From: Kastovskya adunca ATA6-11-RM4
GTDB lineage: Bacteria > Cyanobacteriota > Cyanobacteriia > Cyanobacteriales > Coleofasciculaceae
DNA: 64,000 nucleotides
Assembly (NCBI GenBank): GCA_019359445.1
Contig: JAHHHJ010000016.1
Span: forward strand, 1 to 64,000
Reading direction: 5' to 3'
Shown piece by piece: positions 8,236 through 18,207 of the stretch (position 1 is its first letter; every line of letters begins with the position of its first letter). The notes under the pieces are model-generated. The model was not told the DNA's origin. It saw only the letters and a list, made by a program, of their open reading frames with translations, and did no database searches. A program made the translations under genes and the position numbers.

Positions 8236-9324
8236 CTAGGTTGACTGGAGTGCATCAATGAGAGCCTCTCCCATCGCCCGACAGCCCAACTGAGTCATTC
8301 CTGCTGACATGATGTCACCGGTACGCTTACCCTGGTCTAGTACTTGCAGCACAGCTTGCTCAATGCGGTCAGCAGCCGTTTTTTGATTCAAGCCATAGCG
8401 CAGCATCATCGCTGCACTTAGGACTTGTGCCAAGGGATTTGCCTTGTCTTGTCCGGCAATATCTGGTGCGGAACCGTGGACAGGTTCAAAAACTCCTGGT
8501 TTTGATTCACCGAGACTGGCAGAGGGCAACATACCAATGCTGCCTGTCAGCATAGCGGCTGCATCCGAGAGAATATCACCAAATAGATTCCCTGTGACGA
8601 TCGTGTCAAATTGTTTTGGCGATCGCACCAGTTGCATGGCGGCATTATCCACATATAAGTGGGAAAGTTCCACATCGGGATAATTGGACGCCAACTGTGT
8701 CATGCGATCGCGCCACAATTGGGACACCTCTAATACATTGGACTTATCCACAGAACAGAGTTTTCCACCGCGTTTTTGGGCAGTTTCAAAGGCGACTTTG
8801 CCAATGCGGTCGATCTCCGCTTCGCTGTAAGCCATTGTGTTGACAGCTCGCTTCTCTCCCGTTTCCGTGGCAAAAATTCCTCTGGGTTCGCCGAAATAAA
8901 GACCCCCAGTGAGTTCGCGCACCACCATAATATCGACCCCTTCCACTACGTCTCGTTTTAAGGAGGAAGCGTCAATTAGTTGGGGCAAGATTATCGCTGG
9001 ACGCAAGTTTGCAAACAGTTTCAATCCGGCTCTCAGTCCCAGCAGTCCGGTTTCTGGGCGTAAATTCCGGGGGAGAGAATCCCACTTGTACCCGCCAATA
9101 GCGGCAAGCAAGACGGCATCGCTATTGCGACACATTTCCAGCGTTTGGGCTGGCAGGGGTTCGCCTGTGGCGTCAATTGCCGCCCCACCAATCAGGGCTT
9201 CTTGAAACTCAAACTCGATATCTAGTTGCTGTCCAACAACCTTCAGCACCTCTACCGCTACCGCCATAATTTCAGGGCCAATGCCATCGCCAGGTAGTAG
9301 GGTGATGCGGTGATGCTGTGTCAT
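8236..9324 (-). CDS. leuB: 3-isopropylmalate dehydrogenase
   Basis: LeuB oxidatively decarboxylates 3-isopropylmalate to 2-oxoisocaproate with NAD+, the third step of leucine synthesis. The 362-residue protein begins [14 protein letters not shown], carries [14 protein letters not shown], the substrate and metal motif [14 protein letters not shown], and the metal-binding [12 protein letters not shown]. The NAD-binding block [18 protein letters not shown] is intact. Length fits the dimeric enzyme. No leader peptide or attenuator was recognised in the 413-bp spacer upstream. Confidence 0.97.
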   Translation of the reverse strand: MTQHHRITLLPGDGIGPEIMAVAVEVLKVVGQQLDIEFEFQEALIGGAAIDATGEPLPAQTLEMCRNSDAVLLAAIGGYKWDSLPRNLRPETGLLGLRAGLKLFANLRPAIILPQLIDASSLKRDVVEGVDIMVVRELTGGLYFGEPRGIFATETGEKRAVNTMAYSEAEIDRIGKVAFETAQKRGGKLCSVDKSNVLEVSQLWRDRMTQLASNYPDVELSHLYVDNAAMQLVRSPKQFDTIVTGNLFGDILSDAAAMLTGSIGMLPSASLGESKPGVFEPVHGSAPDIAGQDKANPLAQVLSAAMMLRYGLNQKTAADRIEQAVLQVLDQGKRTGDIMSAGMTQLGCRAMGEALIDALQST

Positions 9325-9403
9325 AAGAAATTTTGTTGAGATAGTTACTAAATGAATTAGGAAATCCTTGTAGAGTAAACATCATACAAGAGCAACTGTA
9401 TCG

Positions 9404-9583
9404 ATGGGGTTCTTGATTTGTTTAGATTTTTGTTGCCTAAATCGCCCCTTCGATGCTCAAACTCAAGAACGAGTGCCCTTGGAAGCTGAGAGAAAATTGA
9501 AGAAATTGTTAGCCGAATCAAGGCGCGACGACCGCAGAAGAAAGCTTATAGGTAGTGACAGTTTGCAGTCTCTAATTTTTTGA
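9404..9583 (+). pseudogene. Remnant of a PIN-domain nuclease gene
   Basis: A 59-codon frame from ATG encodes LICLDFCCLNRPFDAQTQER, then LEAERKLKKLLAE and a basic stretch before an early stop. The opening matches the N-terminus of cyanobacterial VapC-like PIN proteins (a hydrophobic strand, Asp, then CCLNRPFD). Full PIN domains need about 130 residues and three more acidic residues, so this piece should be inactive. The rest of the 9325-9743 spacer shows nothing coding. Confidence 0.5.
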
Positions 9584-9743
9584 GTATCAAAGCTTGAGAG
9601 CGATTTTGGTTTGTATTCCGACAAGAGCGCGATCGCGTCTTTGTTTCAATTTCAGTAATGTTACTGACACTTTTTGTAGAGACAGGCTAGGCTGACAGGT
9701 AATTTTTAACTGACGTTGCCGTCAGGACTCGCTCTTAGTGGTT

Positions 9744-10694
9744 ATGGCAAAAGAACTAGCGATTGATACTCGCGCACTGACGAAACAGTACGACCGCCAC
9801 ATTGCCGTTCATGAGGTGGATTTACAAGTCGAGGCGGGGGAAGTTTACGGGTTGATTGGGCCTAATGGTGCTGGAAAAACCTCCCTAATTCGGATGCTAG
9901 CGGCGGCAGAGGAGCCAACGACAGGCGAAATTTATATTAATGGCGATCGCCTCCTGCGCGATCAAAGCAACCCCGCCCTCAAACAGCGCCTTGGCTACCT
10001 ACCGGACGACTATCCCCTCTATGAGGACTTAACCGTCTGGGACTATCTCGACTACTTTGGGCGTCTCTATAACCTGCGTCAGGTAAAGCGTCGCCAGCGC
10101 TTGCAGGAGGTACTGGAACTGGTACAACTCACCCACAAGCGCAAGAGTCTCATTGCCACCCTTTCGCGGGGGATGAAACAACGCCTCAGCCTTGCCCGCA
10201 CGATTATTCACGAGCCGATTTTATTGCTACTGGATGAACCCGTTTCCGGACTCGATCCAATCGCGCGGATGCAGTTTCGACAAATTATCAAAGTTTTGCA
10301 GGAAGCGGGAATGACGATTTTGATTTCGTCTCACGTCCTAAGCGATCTTGCCGAACTCTGCACCTCTGTCGGCATCATGGAACTGGGTTATCTTGTCGAA
10401 AGTGCCTCCTTAAGCGCACTTTACCAGCGTCTTTCTCGCCAGCAAATCTTTCTCGCTACCCTGGGTTCCTTGGAAGACTTGCAAGCCCAATTGAAAAATT
10501 ATCCCCTCGTTGAAGATTGGGAAGTTATGCCTAAAACCGGGCATCTGCGCGTTCACTTTTCTGGAGGTCAAGAAGACTGTGCCCAACTGTTGCGATCGCT
10601 CATTGCGGCAGGGATTCCCCTGACCGAATTTCACTGCGCCCCTGAAGATTTGGAAACTATCTTCCTTAAGCTGGGTCATCAACAAGCATCCTGA
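9744..10694 (+). CDS. ABC transporter ATP-binding protein (ABC-2 type)
   Basis: This is the ATPase of an ABC-2 type exporter. It has Walker A GPNGAGKTS (around residue 42), the signature LSRGMKQRLSLART, Walker B LLLLDEPVSGLDP and the switch His in SSHVLSDL. The GTG at 9738 is in frame, but the ATG at 9744 (MAKELAI...) is preferred. The C-terminal 90 residues form an accessory domain. A large permease gene follows in the same direction 153 bp downstream with its own ribosome site; the two likely form one transporter. The substrate is unknown. Confidence 0.93.
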   Translation: MAKELAIDTRALTKQYDRHIAVHEVDLQVEAGEVYGLIGPNGAGKTSLIRMLAAAEEPTTGEIYINGDRLLRDQSNPALKQRLGYLPDDYPLYEDLTVWDYLDYFGRLYNLRQVKRRQRLQEVLELVQLTHKRKSLIATLSRGMKQRLSLARTIIHEPILLLLDEPVSGLDPIARMQFRQIIKVLQEAGMTILISSHVLSDLAELCTSVGIMELGYLVESASLSALYQRLSRQQIFLATLGSLEDLQAQLKNYPLVEDWEVMPKTGHLRVHFSGGQEDCAQLLRSLIAAGIPLTEFHCAPEDLETIFLKLGHQQAS

Positions 10695-10847
10695 ATCATT
10701 TCACTGCTAGCCAGGTTCTTATCAACAAATTCAAAGCAGTTTAATCGTTTTAGATCTCTAATTTTCTTTAGTTAGAGAACGCAAATAACTGCTGGTAATG
10801 AAAACCTTGTCCGCTCCAAAATTTCTCTTATAAGGAGATTAATTTGT

Positions 10848-12557
10848 ATGGCATTTGACATATTTACCCAGTTAGGAGAGTGGAACCCTCAACTAGTTCG
10901 AGAACTAAAAGGGCGTCTTAAACCCCAGAATGTTTTGATTGCCACAGTCATTTCTTTAGGCAGTCAGTTACTAATTCTACTGTTATTCGCCAGTGAGCTA
11001 CCAGGGGGGTATCGTCTGGAACCATCTCCAACAGGGGATTATAGCCACTACTGCACTGGTGAATCTCGCACTTGTCTCACCGATAGTTTCGGGAACTACT
11101 TGGTTAATTGGTCGCTATGGTGGACAGAGGTATTTATTTGTCTCAGCATTGCAGGTATTTTCACCTTATTGGCAGTCGGCACCTATATGCTGATTAGCGA
11201 CCTCTCGAAGGAAAAATTTAGCGGCACACTAAACTTCATTCGTCTCACTCCCCAGTCTGCTCAAAGCATTTTATTGGGTAAGGTGCTTGGCGTCCCCAGC
11301 CTTCTTTATTTAATTGGTTTTCTAGCGCTACCTTTGCATTTGTTTTCAGGATTCTCTGCTGGGATTCCACTGGTCTCAATTTTGGGCTTTTACGCTGTCT
11401 TAGCGGCTAGCTGCTTGTTTTTCTATATTCTGTCCCAAGTCTTTGGGTTACTTAGCAATTCTTCGGGTGGGATTCACGCTTTGCTGGGTAGTGCTTTAGT
11501 ACTTCTATTTTTGGCGATCATCAGTATCATCACTCAAAGCGGAGGGCATTTAGTCAGTAACTACCCCCTAAACAACATCACTCTATTGGCTGGGCCCTTA
11601 GTTGTTCTGCCCTACTTAAAAGATAGAAGCACGATCTCTGGGGCGTTTGATGTTTTCATTCGAGGCTTAGACTCGTTGCAGGTGTTTGGCGTACCCGTCG
11701 GTACCAGTGGGGTGAAGGTGACTGGTTTAGTACTGCTGAATTATGGTCTATGGACTTACTGGCTATGGCAAGGGCTTAAACGTCGTTTCCATACTCCCAG
11801 TGCTACATTACTCAGCAAGCAACAAAGTTACTGTCTAACCGCTACCTTTAATCTGGTACTGCTGGCATTTGCTTGGGAATCCAACAACCACGAGGAGTAC
11901 TTCAGAATCGGAAATTTGTTCGGTCATTTGTCGATTTTGGTTATCTGCAACCTGCTGCTGTTTTTGTTTTTTATCGCGGCGCTGAGTCCCCATCGACAAG
12001 CGATGCAAGATTGGGCAAGGTATCGGCATCGACAGGAATTTTCCCGCAAGCGCAGCCTGATGCAAGATTTGATTAGGGGAGAAAAAAGTCCAGCAATAGT
12101 CGCAATTGGGATAAATATAGCGATCGCCTCTGCCATCTTACTTCCCTGGATACAGCTAAGGTTCAATGGTGAGGACAAAATAGCCGCCGTTTTGGGAGTA
12201 CTACTCACGATGAGTCTGATTTTGGTCTATGCCAGCATCGCTCAACTTACGTTATTCATAAAGCACCCGAAACGAGCGGGATTTGCAGCGACAGCCGTCG
12301 TTGCGGCGATTGTCTTACCGCCCTTAGCTTTTGGTTATTTCTCACTGTTTCCAGGAAATACCCCTAGTGTTTGGTTATTCTCTGCGATTCCTTGGATTGC
12401 TATTGAAAACACCACCGGGACAGCCGTTATCCTAACCCTCGTCGGTCAATCGCTGATTTGGGCACTGCTCAACCTTCAGTTAACACGACAGTTACGACAG
12501 GCAGGTCAGTCTACCACCAAAGCCTTGATGAGTTCTGCCAAAGCATCAGTTTCATAA
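10848..12557 (+). CDS. ABC transporter permease partner, ABC-2 like
   Basis: This 569-residue membrane protein has roughly twelve hydrophobic segments (for example residues 25-45, 90-115, 160-200) and a cytoplasmic loop rich in Arg and Lys near residues 380-410. An extracellular loop with two cysteines (YCTGESRTC) follows the first helix. AAGGAGATT precedes the ATG. It follows the ATPase gene, so it is probably the membrane half of the same exporter. Nothing indicates the cargo. The family call rests on topology and context rather than a sharp motif. Confidence 0.8.
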   Translation: MAFDIFTQLGEWNPQLVRELKGRLKPQNVLIATVISLGSQLLILLLFASELPGGYRLEPSPTGDYSHYCTGESRTCLTDSFGNYLVNWSLWWTEVFICLSIAGIFTLLAVGTYMLISDLSKEKFSGTLNFIRLTPQSAQSILLGKVLGVPSLLYLIGFLALPLHLFSGFSAGIPLVSILGFYAVLAASCLFFYILSQVFGLLSNSSGGIHALLGSALVLLFLAIISIITQSGGHLVSNYPLNNITLLAGPLVVLPYLKDRSTISGAFDVFIRGLDSLQVFGVPVGTSGVKVTGLVLLNYGLWTYWLWQGLKRRFHTPSATLLSKQQSYCLTATFNLVLLAFAWESNNHEEYFRIGNLFGHLSILVICNLLLFLFFIAALSPHRQAMQDWARYRHRQEFSRKRSLMQDLIRGEKSPAIVAIGINIAIASAILLPWIQLRFNGEDKIAAVLGVLLTMSLILVYASIAQLTLFIKHPKRAGFAATAVVAAIVLPPLAFGYFSLFPGNTPSVWLFSAIPWIAIENTTGTAVILTLVGQSLIWALLNLQLTRQLRQAGQSTTKALMSSAKASVS

Positions 12558-12564
12558 ACCTTGT

Positions 12565-12609
12565 AGGGGCGGGTTTAGCAAATACCTCTTGTCCAAAACC
12601 CGCCCTCCT
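12565..12609. terminator. Hairpin between convergent genes
   Basis: GGGCGGGTTT (12568-12577) pairs with AAACCCGCCC (12597-12606) across a 19-nt loop. It fills the 51-bp gap between the convergent permease and ferredoxin genes and could act in both directions. It lacks a clean T-run on the plus strand. The sequence resembles a dispersed GTAGGGGCGGGTTT-type repeat. Confidence 0.5.
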
Positions 12610-12941
12610 CAGTTAGCATCCTTCTTAAAGTAAAGAGAAGAATTGTACAAAACCTGCTCTTGATGAGTCTCCAGAGTGCAATCAGACAAGGGATAAGCGA
12701 CACAGGTGATTGTATAACCAGCCGCAATTTCTGAGGGTTGCAGAAATTTTTGCTCGCTTTGATCCACTTCACCACTCACCAGTTTTGCGACACAGGACGA
12801 ACAGGTACCTTCACGGCATCCTGCGGGTAAACGAATCCCCGCCTCTTCCGCCATGTCGAGGATGTATTGATCGTCGGGTACCGAAATGGTGCGGTCGAGA
12901 TTCATTGCCGGATTGAGCAACCGAACTTGATAAACTGCCAT
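12609..12941 (-). CDS. Plant-type [2Fe-2S] ferredoxin
   Basis: This 110-residue ferredoxin has the cluster ligands Cys in AGCREGTCSSC and a fourth Cys in ITCVAYPLSDC, the CX4CX2CXnC pattern of plant-type ferredoxins. It carries electrons in the cytoplasm. The C-terminus extends about ten residues beyond the usual (NSSLYFKKDAN), and the sequence departs from the abundant photosynthetic PetF, so it may be a minor paralogue. AAGGGA precedes the ATG. A short open frame ends 12 nt upstream. Confidence 0.9.
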   Translation of the reverse strand: MAVYQVRLLNPAMNLDRTISVPDDQYILDMAEEAGIRLPAGCREGTCSSCVAKLVSGEVDQSEQKFLQPSEIAAGYTITCVAYPLSDCTLETHQEQVLYNSSLYFKKDAN

Positions 12942-12953
12942 AGGATTGTCCCT

Positions 12954-13061
12954 TCACAATTCATATCCTCTATTAACCCAATAGTGCCAATCGGCAACCG
13001 CCTCTTGGGTTTCGCTATCGGCTTCAACTCCCTCAATTTCCGACAGCCGCACAGAAAACAC
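12954..13061 (-). CDS. Possible 35-residue small protein upstream of ferredoxin
   Basis: A short frame starts at GTG (VFSVRLSEIEGVEADSETQE) and ends in DWHYWVNRGYEL just 12 nt before the ferredoxin ATG. Its amino-acid composition looks protein-like, with an acidic middle and an aromatic end. No ribosome site is obvious and no family is recognised. It may be a leader ORF or the tail of a decayed gene. Confidence 0.3.
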   Translation of the reverse strand: MFSVRLSEIEGVEADSETQEAVADWHYWVNRGYEL

Positions 13062-13090
13062 ATTTTCTAGATTACCCTAAAGATTTAGTT

Positions 13091-14602
13091 CTAAGGTAAC
13101 CAAAATTTAGGTAAAAACGATTCACTTATACCGCGTACTGTTTGATTAACCGTCCGGGCAATTTGGATATGCGGTTCGTCAGGTTCGACGGGAATAATGT
13201 TAGCTTTATTTCCAATTCCAAAACTTTTAATTACTAAATTTGCGGCTTCCAAACCCGTCACATAAGCCTTTTCCTGCGACCAAGAACCGTGGCGGGTAAT
13301 AACCCAATCGCCACTCATAAATAGATTATGGATATTCGTTTTTGCTGACAAAAGATACTGATAGCTACCCGGAGCAAAGTGCGTCACACCTTGAGAGACT
13401 CGGATAATACTGCTGTCAATAACTTTTGCATCCCGAAATTCTGGCACGCAAACCGCTAAATCCCGTTGTACCTTCTCTACAATTTCCTCATCACTCATCG
13501 ACAGCAACTGGTTGGCGTGGTAAAAGTCGGCTTCAATGACGGTACCAGGTTCATCTTTGTATTCATCTTGTAGGGCGTTGAGGTCAAAAAATGTCCAACC
13601 TGTTGTAGAGTCAAAACCAAAGCAAGCATTAGAAGGCAAAGGTACATTGATTTTGCGATCGCACCATAGCTTGGTTGCTAAGACATCAATTGCCCCTAAA
13701 TTTTGCAAGTCCCGGAATTGCTGATACTTCTTCAGGGTAGAACTACCGGAGACAATCTTTTTCATGCCGCTGACGCTGACGGCAAAAATGACAGCATCGG
13801 CTTCAAAGACTTCATCGCCGCAGACAACACCTTTGGTTTTCCCTATCTCGTCAAGGAGAACATCATTAACCCGCTGATTGATGAGTACCTTACCGCCAGC
13901 TTTTTCAATCTGCTGCACCCAAGGTTTAAAGATCGTCTCTCCCACGGTTCCCCGGCACCAGACAACATCAAAGTTGGGTTGGTGAGCCAAAATGAAGTAA
14001 TACAGCATTCCCAGAGCGGCGGCGGCGGAACATTGCTCTCCGGGGGCAAATAATCCCACCAACAGCATCGGTTCAAAGGAATCTTTATAAAGTCGGGCAG
14101 AGACACCAAACTGCTTGAACAGTTCCCGTGCTGTTACTTTGTCGTAACGTCGCCATGCTTCATCGGAATTATCAAAATCAGCAATAGCGTAGAGGAGAGG
14201 AAGGGCAGAAAGTCTGTCGATTAGTGGTAAGCGTTTGAAGCGAGTGTAGAGAAAGGTTCCCAGTGGTGTAGGGAGTTGGGGTTCGTCTTGAAATATGGGG
14301 GATTCAACTTCTAATCCGGCGGGAGAATACTGAGCAGAGCGGGTGAAGGGAGTGAAGGGCTGCAGTCCCAGTTCTCGAACGAGGGAAAAGATATTGCTGT
14401 AGGGATACCAGAAGCCATGAATCCCACCTTCTACGGAACGTCCTTCGGTGGTTTTCCACCCGGCGACTAAGCCACCGGGATAGGGGCCAGCTTCTAGGAG
14501 GGTAACGTCATAGCCCTGTTGTGCGAGGTGGTAGGTTGCGCCTAATCCCGCCCATCCTGCACCAACAACAACTACCCGTTTTTGTTGTGCTGTTTCTGTC
14601 AT
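13091..14602 (-). CDS. FAD-dependent oxidoreductase, carotenoid-desaturase/amine-oxidase-like
   Basis: This 503-residue flavoprotein opens with the dinucleotide-binding motif VVVVGAGWAGLGATYHLAQ and the second FAD motif LEAGPYPGGLVAGW. The C-terminal FAD block is NLFMSGDWVITRHGSWSQEKAYVTGLEAAN, the arrangement of phytoene and zeta-carotene desaturases and related amine oxidases. It differs from canonical CrtP and CrtQ in the N-terminus, so a carotenoid substrate is possible but unproven. No signal peptide is seen. It is transcribed toward the ferredoxin gene, which lies about 150 bp downstream; electron exchange between them is speculative. Confidence 0.8.
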   Translation of the reverse strand: MTETAQQKRVVVVGAGWAGLGATYHLAQQGYDVTLLEAGPYPGGLVAGWKTTEGRSVEGGIHGFWYPYSNIFSLVRELGLQPFTPFTRSAQYSPAGLEVESPIFQDEPQLPTPLGTFLYTRFKRLPLIDRLSALPLLYAIADFDNSDEAWRRYDKVTARELFKQFGVSARLYKDSFEPMLLVGLFAPGEQCSAAAALGMLYYFILAHQPNFDVVWCRGTVGETIFKPWVQQIEKAGGKVLINQRVNDVLLDEIGKTKGVVCGDEVFEADAVIFAVSVSGMKKIVSGSSTLKKYQQFRDLQNLGAIDVLATKLWCDRKINVPLPSNACFGFDSTTGWTFFDLNALQDEYKDEPGTVIEADFYHANQLLSMSDEEIVEKVQRDLAVCVPEFRDAKVIDSSIIRVSQGVTHFAPGSYQYLLSAKTNIHNLFMSGDWVITRHGSWSQEKAYVTGLEAANLVIKSFGIGNKANIIPVEPDEPHIQIARTVNQTVRGISESFLPKFWLP

Positions 14603-14763
14603 CTGAGTACCTCGTGACGTGCTTGTTTAAGACGGTTTAGCGGTTAAATAAAACCAATTCAGTTGTAAGGTAGGCATTGCCTAGAAGGAAGTTTTTGTAA
14701 GGATTTCCAGTTTGATCGCGGGCGTTGCCCACCCTACGTTTAAGAGGTAGCGCTATCCTGCTA

Positions 14764-15747
14764 CTAGGGTTGAGATTCGAGATTTATCTGCATTGTGAGA
14801 TTGGTTTCTATCGGTGTTGTTTTGCCTTGGCTCATCTCAACATCCATCGCCGTGTTGGAGCGGATAGAGATTGACGATCGCATCGGCATTGCTTCGTCTA
14901 GCTGCATCACCACCTGTCCCTGTCCTTGAGAATCCAAGGATTTCAAATTCAACTTGGCTGTGGTTGGTAGTCCTGGGATGCTTAAGTTCTGAGATGCTGC
15001 TTCTTGTTCAATGTTGGCGTTGAGGGTGGCAACATTATCTTGCAGGCTCACCAACTCATAAACCGTGTTCTGATTCAAGTTCATGCCACTGAAAGTTGGG
15101 GAAGAAGACACGCGCCACTTAGCACCGATGCCAACCGCTTCTTCAGGAACAGGTGAAGACAGTTGCTCCAGCGAGCTGAAGACTTGCTCCAGTAGTTGTT
15201 TGCTCCTGGGGTCAAGGTCTTCCGGTAAGTCAACATTAGTGGATTTGACTTGTCCTCGATTATCAATGACATAAGAACCCTTGATCCCAACCATCTTTTG
15301 GAGTGTTGAACGCACAGCGTTAACGACTTCTGGCGAAGCGCTGGAATCGGCAACAACATCACCGTCTGTGTAAGAGAAATCAAAGTGAATATCGCCGTTG
15401 GGATCGACTTGAGTGACAACGGTTTCCATCGTCATCCTGCTAGCCGGGATTTTGAACGAGGGTATGGGTTGTCCCGCGATCGCGGTAACCATATCTAGAT
15501 TGGTTGTAATCGTCAGCGTTTGCTTGGCGTTGACTACGGGGCTAAAACGTAGCTCCTGCCTGGGTTCAGCCCCCGCATCTAGAAGTTGTAGTTGCGATCG
15601 CGTGGCGGGAGCAGCTTGCGTAGACTCGACAACAGGCGACGGATTATTGACCGCAGGGGTATCAGCATTGGCTGGAGAGAATGCCAGCTTCAGCCCACTT
15701 CCAGCAGCAAGCAAGCAAAGAGAACTAATCAGTAATTTTTTCTTCAT
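14764..15747 (-). CDS. Secreted or lipid-free periplasmic protein, DUF6263-like
   Basis: This 327-residue protein has a signal peptide (MKKKLLISSLCLLAAGSGLK... cleaved near ANADTP). The mature part is mostly beta-strand, with a block around MTMETVVTQVDPNGDIHFDF and a later GIGAKWRVSSSPTFSGM, as in the DUF6263 family. No catalytic motif is visible. It ends in alternating hydrophobic strands (NLTMQINLESQP). The role is unknown; envelope or lumen location is inferred from the signal peptide. Confidence 0.65.
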   Translation of the reverse strand: MKKKLLISSLCLLAAGSGLKLAFSPANADTPAVNNPSPVVESTQAAPATRSQLQLLDAGAEPRQELRFSPVVNAKQTLTITTNLDMVTAIAGQPIPSFKIPASRMTMETVVTQVDPNGDIHFDFSYTDGDVVADSSASPEVVNAVRSTLQKMVGIKGSYVIDNRGQVKSTNVDLPEDLDPRSKQLLEQVFSSLEQLSSPVPEEAVGIGAKWRVSSSPTFSGMNLNQNTVYELVSLQDNVATLNANIEQEAASQNLSIPGLPTTAKLNLKSLDSQGQGQVVMQLDEAMPMRSSISIRSNTAMDVEMSQGKTTPIETNLTMQINLESQP

Positions 15748-16029
15748 GGCGTGACTCTAGAAGGAGGGAGCAAAAGACGAAGTACGGCGCTTCCATTCTA
15801 ACTTTTGTGGTTTTGGCGACTGGAGAGGGTGAAGCGAGCGATCGCCAATTGGGCGCTTTATCCTTGGTTAAGAAGATTAGCGAACTTGTCCTTGTAGCCT
15901 ACTGAACGGGCAATGAACCGACAGCCGAATGGGTACCTCCATTTCTGTACAGGAGAACGATTACACTGAAGAAGGTTAATGCCAATTGATTTAAGAGCGC
16001 ATTTGCATTATTTAGTGGCTGTCTGAAAC

Positions 16030-17421
16030 ATGGTGACTCGACGGATTGCAGAAATATTGAGAGATGGTCAACCTGAGGAGTCGTTGACCATTCAAGGTTG
16101 GGTACGCACGAAGCGGGAGTTGAAAGGCTTTGCCTTTATGGAAGTCAACGATGGCTCCTCTATGGGTAATCTGCAAGTGGTACTCAACTCTGAGGTGCCA
16201 GGGTATGAAGATATCCTCAAGCAGATCAATACCGGGGCGTCTGTGGAAGCGTCGGGTGTCCTAGTCGCGTCTCAGGGAAAAGGACAGCGGATTGAGCTAC
16301 AAGCGTCTGCGGTCAAGGTTTACGGCGCATCTGACCCAGAAACCTATCCCCTGCAAAAGAAACGTCACTCCTTTGAGTTTTTGCGGACAATCGGGCATTT
16401 ACGACCGCGTACCAATACCCTCGGCGCTGTATTCCGCGTGCGGAATGCTTGCTCCTACGCGATTCATCAGTTCTTCCAAGAGCGGGGTTTCTTGTGGATT
16501 CACACCCCTGTGATTACCGCTAGCGACTGCGAGGGAGCGGGGGAAATGTTTGCCGTCACTAGCTTTAACTTAAAGGACGTTCCTCGCCTAGATACGCAAG
16601 ATATTGATTACGCTCAAGACTTTTTTGGACGCCCTGCTTACCTAACGGTGAGCGGACAGTTGGAAGCTGAAGTGATGGCAATGGCGTTTAGTAACGTCTA
16701 CACTTTTGGCCCTACTTTCCGGGCGGAAAACTCCAACACCTCGCGCCACTTGGCAGAGTTTTGGATGGTGGAACCGGAAATGGCGTTTTGTGACTTGAAG
16801 GGCAATATGGACTTGGCGGAGGAGTTCTTAAAGTACGTCTTTAAGACAGTCCTAGAACGTTGTCCGGAAGATATGGAATTCTTCAACCAGCGCATTAATG
16901 ACACGGTGTTGGCAACGGCGGAGAATATTATTAACAGCGAGTTTGAGCGGATTACCTATACAGACGCGATCGCCCTTTTAGAAAAAGCTAACAAAAAGTT
17001 TGAGTTTCCCTGTAACTGGGGCGTAGATTTGCAGTCGGAACACGAACGCTACTTAGCAGAAGAACTGTTTAAAAAACCCGTCATCGTCACCGACTACCCA
17101 GTGGGAATCAAGGCGTTTTACATGCGCCTCAGCGACGATGAAAAGACGGTGCGGGCAATGGATGTCCTCGCTCCCAATATTGGGGAAATCATCGGGGGTT
17201 CTCAACGGGAAGAACGTTTGGATGTTTTGGAACGGCGGATTAAAACTCAAGGGCTAAACCCAGAGGATTACTGGTGGTATCTGGATTTGCGCCGCTACGG
17301 TACGGTTGAACATGCGGGATTCGGCTTGGGGTTTGAACGCTTGGTGCAATTCATGACGGGGATGACAAATATCCGTGATGTCATTCCCTTCCCTCGGACA
17401 CCGTTGAGTGCTGAGTTTTAA
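16030..17421 (+). CDS. asnS: Asparaginyl-tRNA synthetase
   Basis: AsnS charges tRNA-Asn with asparagine. The 463-residue class IIb synthetase has the N-terminal OB-fold anticodon-binding domain (residues 15-105, [22 protein letters not shown]), motif 2 ([22 protein letters not shown]) and motif 3 ([15 protein letters not shown]) near the end. The [12 protein letters not shown] block is typical of AsnS rather than AspS. Length is normal. The gene appears to be a single unit; its downstream spacer holds a strong palindrome. Confidence 0.97.
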   Translation: MVTRRIAEILRDGQPEESLTIQGWVRTKRELKGFAFMEVNDGSSMGNLQVVLNSEVPGYEDILKQINTGASVEASGVLVASQGKGQRIELQASAVKVYGASDPETYPLQKKRHSFEFLRTIGHLRPRTNTLGAVFRVRNACSYAIHQFFQERGFLWIHTPVITASDCEGAGEMFAVTSFNLKDVPRLDTQDIDYAQDFFGRPAYLTVSGQLEAEVMAMAFSNVYTFGPTFRAENSNTSRHLAEFWMVEPEMAFCDLKGNMDLAEEFLKYVFKTVLERCPEDMEFFNQRINDTVLATAENIINSEFERITYTDAIALLEKANKKFEFPCNWGVDLQSEHERYLAEELFKKPVIVTDYPVGIKAFYMRLSDDEKTVRAMDVLAPNIGEIIGGSQREERLDVLERRIKTQGLNPEDYWWYLDLRRYGTVEHAGFGLGFERLVQFMTGMTNIRDVIPFPRTPLSAEF

Positions 17422-17489
17422 AAAGGCTATCTGAGTCATTCCTCATTTCCTAACCCCTTCTCCCAGGATTGGGTGCTGACTTACTGCCC

Positions 17490-17522
17490 AGATCCCCGAC
17501 TTCTTGAAGAAGTCGGGGATCT
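17490..17522. repeat. Perfect 33-nt palindrome (dispersed hairpin repeat)
   Basis: Two perfect 16-nt arms (AGATCCCCGACTTCTT and its complement) flank a single G. There is no T-run, so it is a poor intrinsic terminator. The same kind of CCCCGACTTCTT hairpin is widespread in cyanobacterial spacers and probably represents a mobile or REP-like element. Confidence 0.8.
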
Positions 17523-17716
17523 AGCTCGTGCCTAGGGATAAAGGCGGGAAATATTCCTCAAAGGATTTTAATTCTGCAAGGCTTTTTGGCGATTGTTACG
17601 ATTACTGCTCTAGTTCTGGCAGGCGCTAGTTTTTGGTTCACCCTACCCTTAGCCGTTTCCTCTTGTGCAGAAACTCACTACAATCAATCATCCCCACATT
17701 CGTTACAGCACCCTCA

Positions 17717-18148
17717 ATGTCTACTGAACACTCATCAACTCTCACCCTCGAATCTGCCCACAAAATCCTAACGGCGTTTAGTTGTATAGACAATAAAACC
17801 ATCGCATCAGAATCGGAAAAAGCTCAACTGCGTCAGGCGCTACTCCTGTTTACTGATTTATCGGATGCTCAAAATTTCGGAATTTGCGCGGATAATGCGG
17901 CTGAGGGGTTGTCCGCGCTCAAAAGTTATTTAAATGCTCTGGGTTACAAGGCTGATCTTGACCAAGCTGATATTCCCGCTGAAGCAGAACCGATGTATAT
18001 CAAGTTCAACACGCAACGCATGTCCCATTATCTAAGTCCCTATCCGGGAGAGTATCGCGGCGTCTTGGTGTCTTGTCAGTCATCGGAAGAGGATGCAGTA
18101 AACGGCACCTACGGTCATTTTCCGCTCGATTTGTTTGAAGATGCCTAA
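17717..18148 (+). CDS. DUF1824 family protein
   Basis: This 143-residue soluble acidic protein resembles the cyanobacterial DUF1824 family: a helical N-terminal half, then KSYLNALGYKAD and the conserved block IKFNTQRMSHYLSPYPGEYRGVLVSCQSS. The frame is open upstream to 17633, but the ATG at 17717 (MSTEHSSTL) gives the expected N-terminus. It lies upstream of the YjbQ-family gene with a 59-bp gap and may be co-transcribed. The function is unknown. Confidence 0.75.
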   Translation: MSTEHSSTLTLESAHKILTAFSCIDNKTIASESEKAQLRQALLLFTDLSDAQNFGICADNAAEGLSALKSYLNALGYKADLDQADIPAEAEPMYIKFNTQRMSHYLSPYPGEYRGVLVSCQSSEEDAVNGTYGHFPLDLFEDA

Positions 18149-18207
18149 AATAGGAGGTTAGATGGGGATGCGATCGCCCCACTAAAAAACTCAACTCAAC
18201 ATCAATC

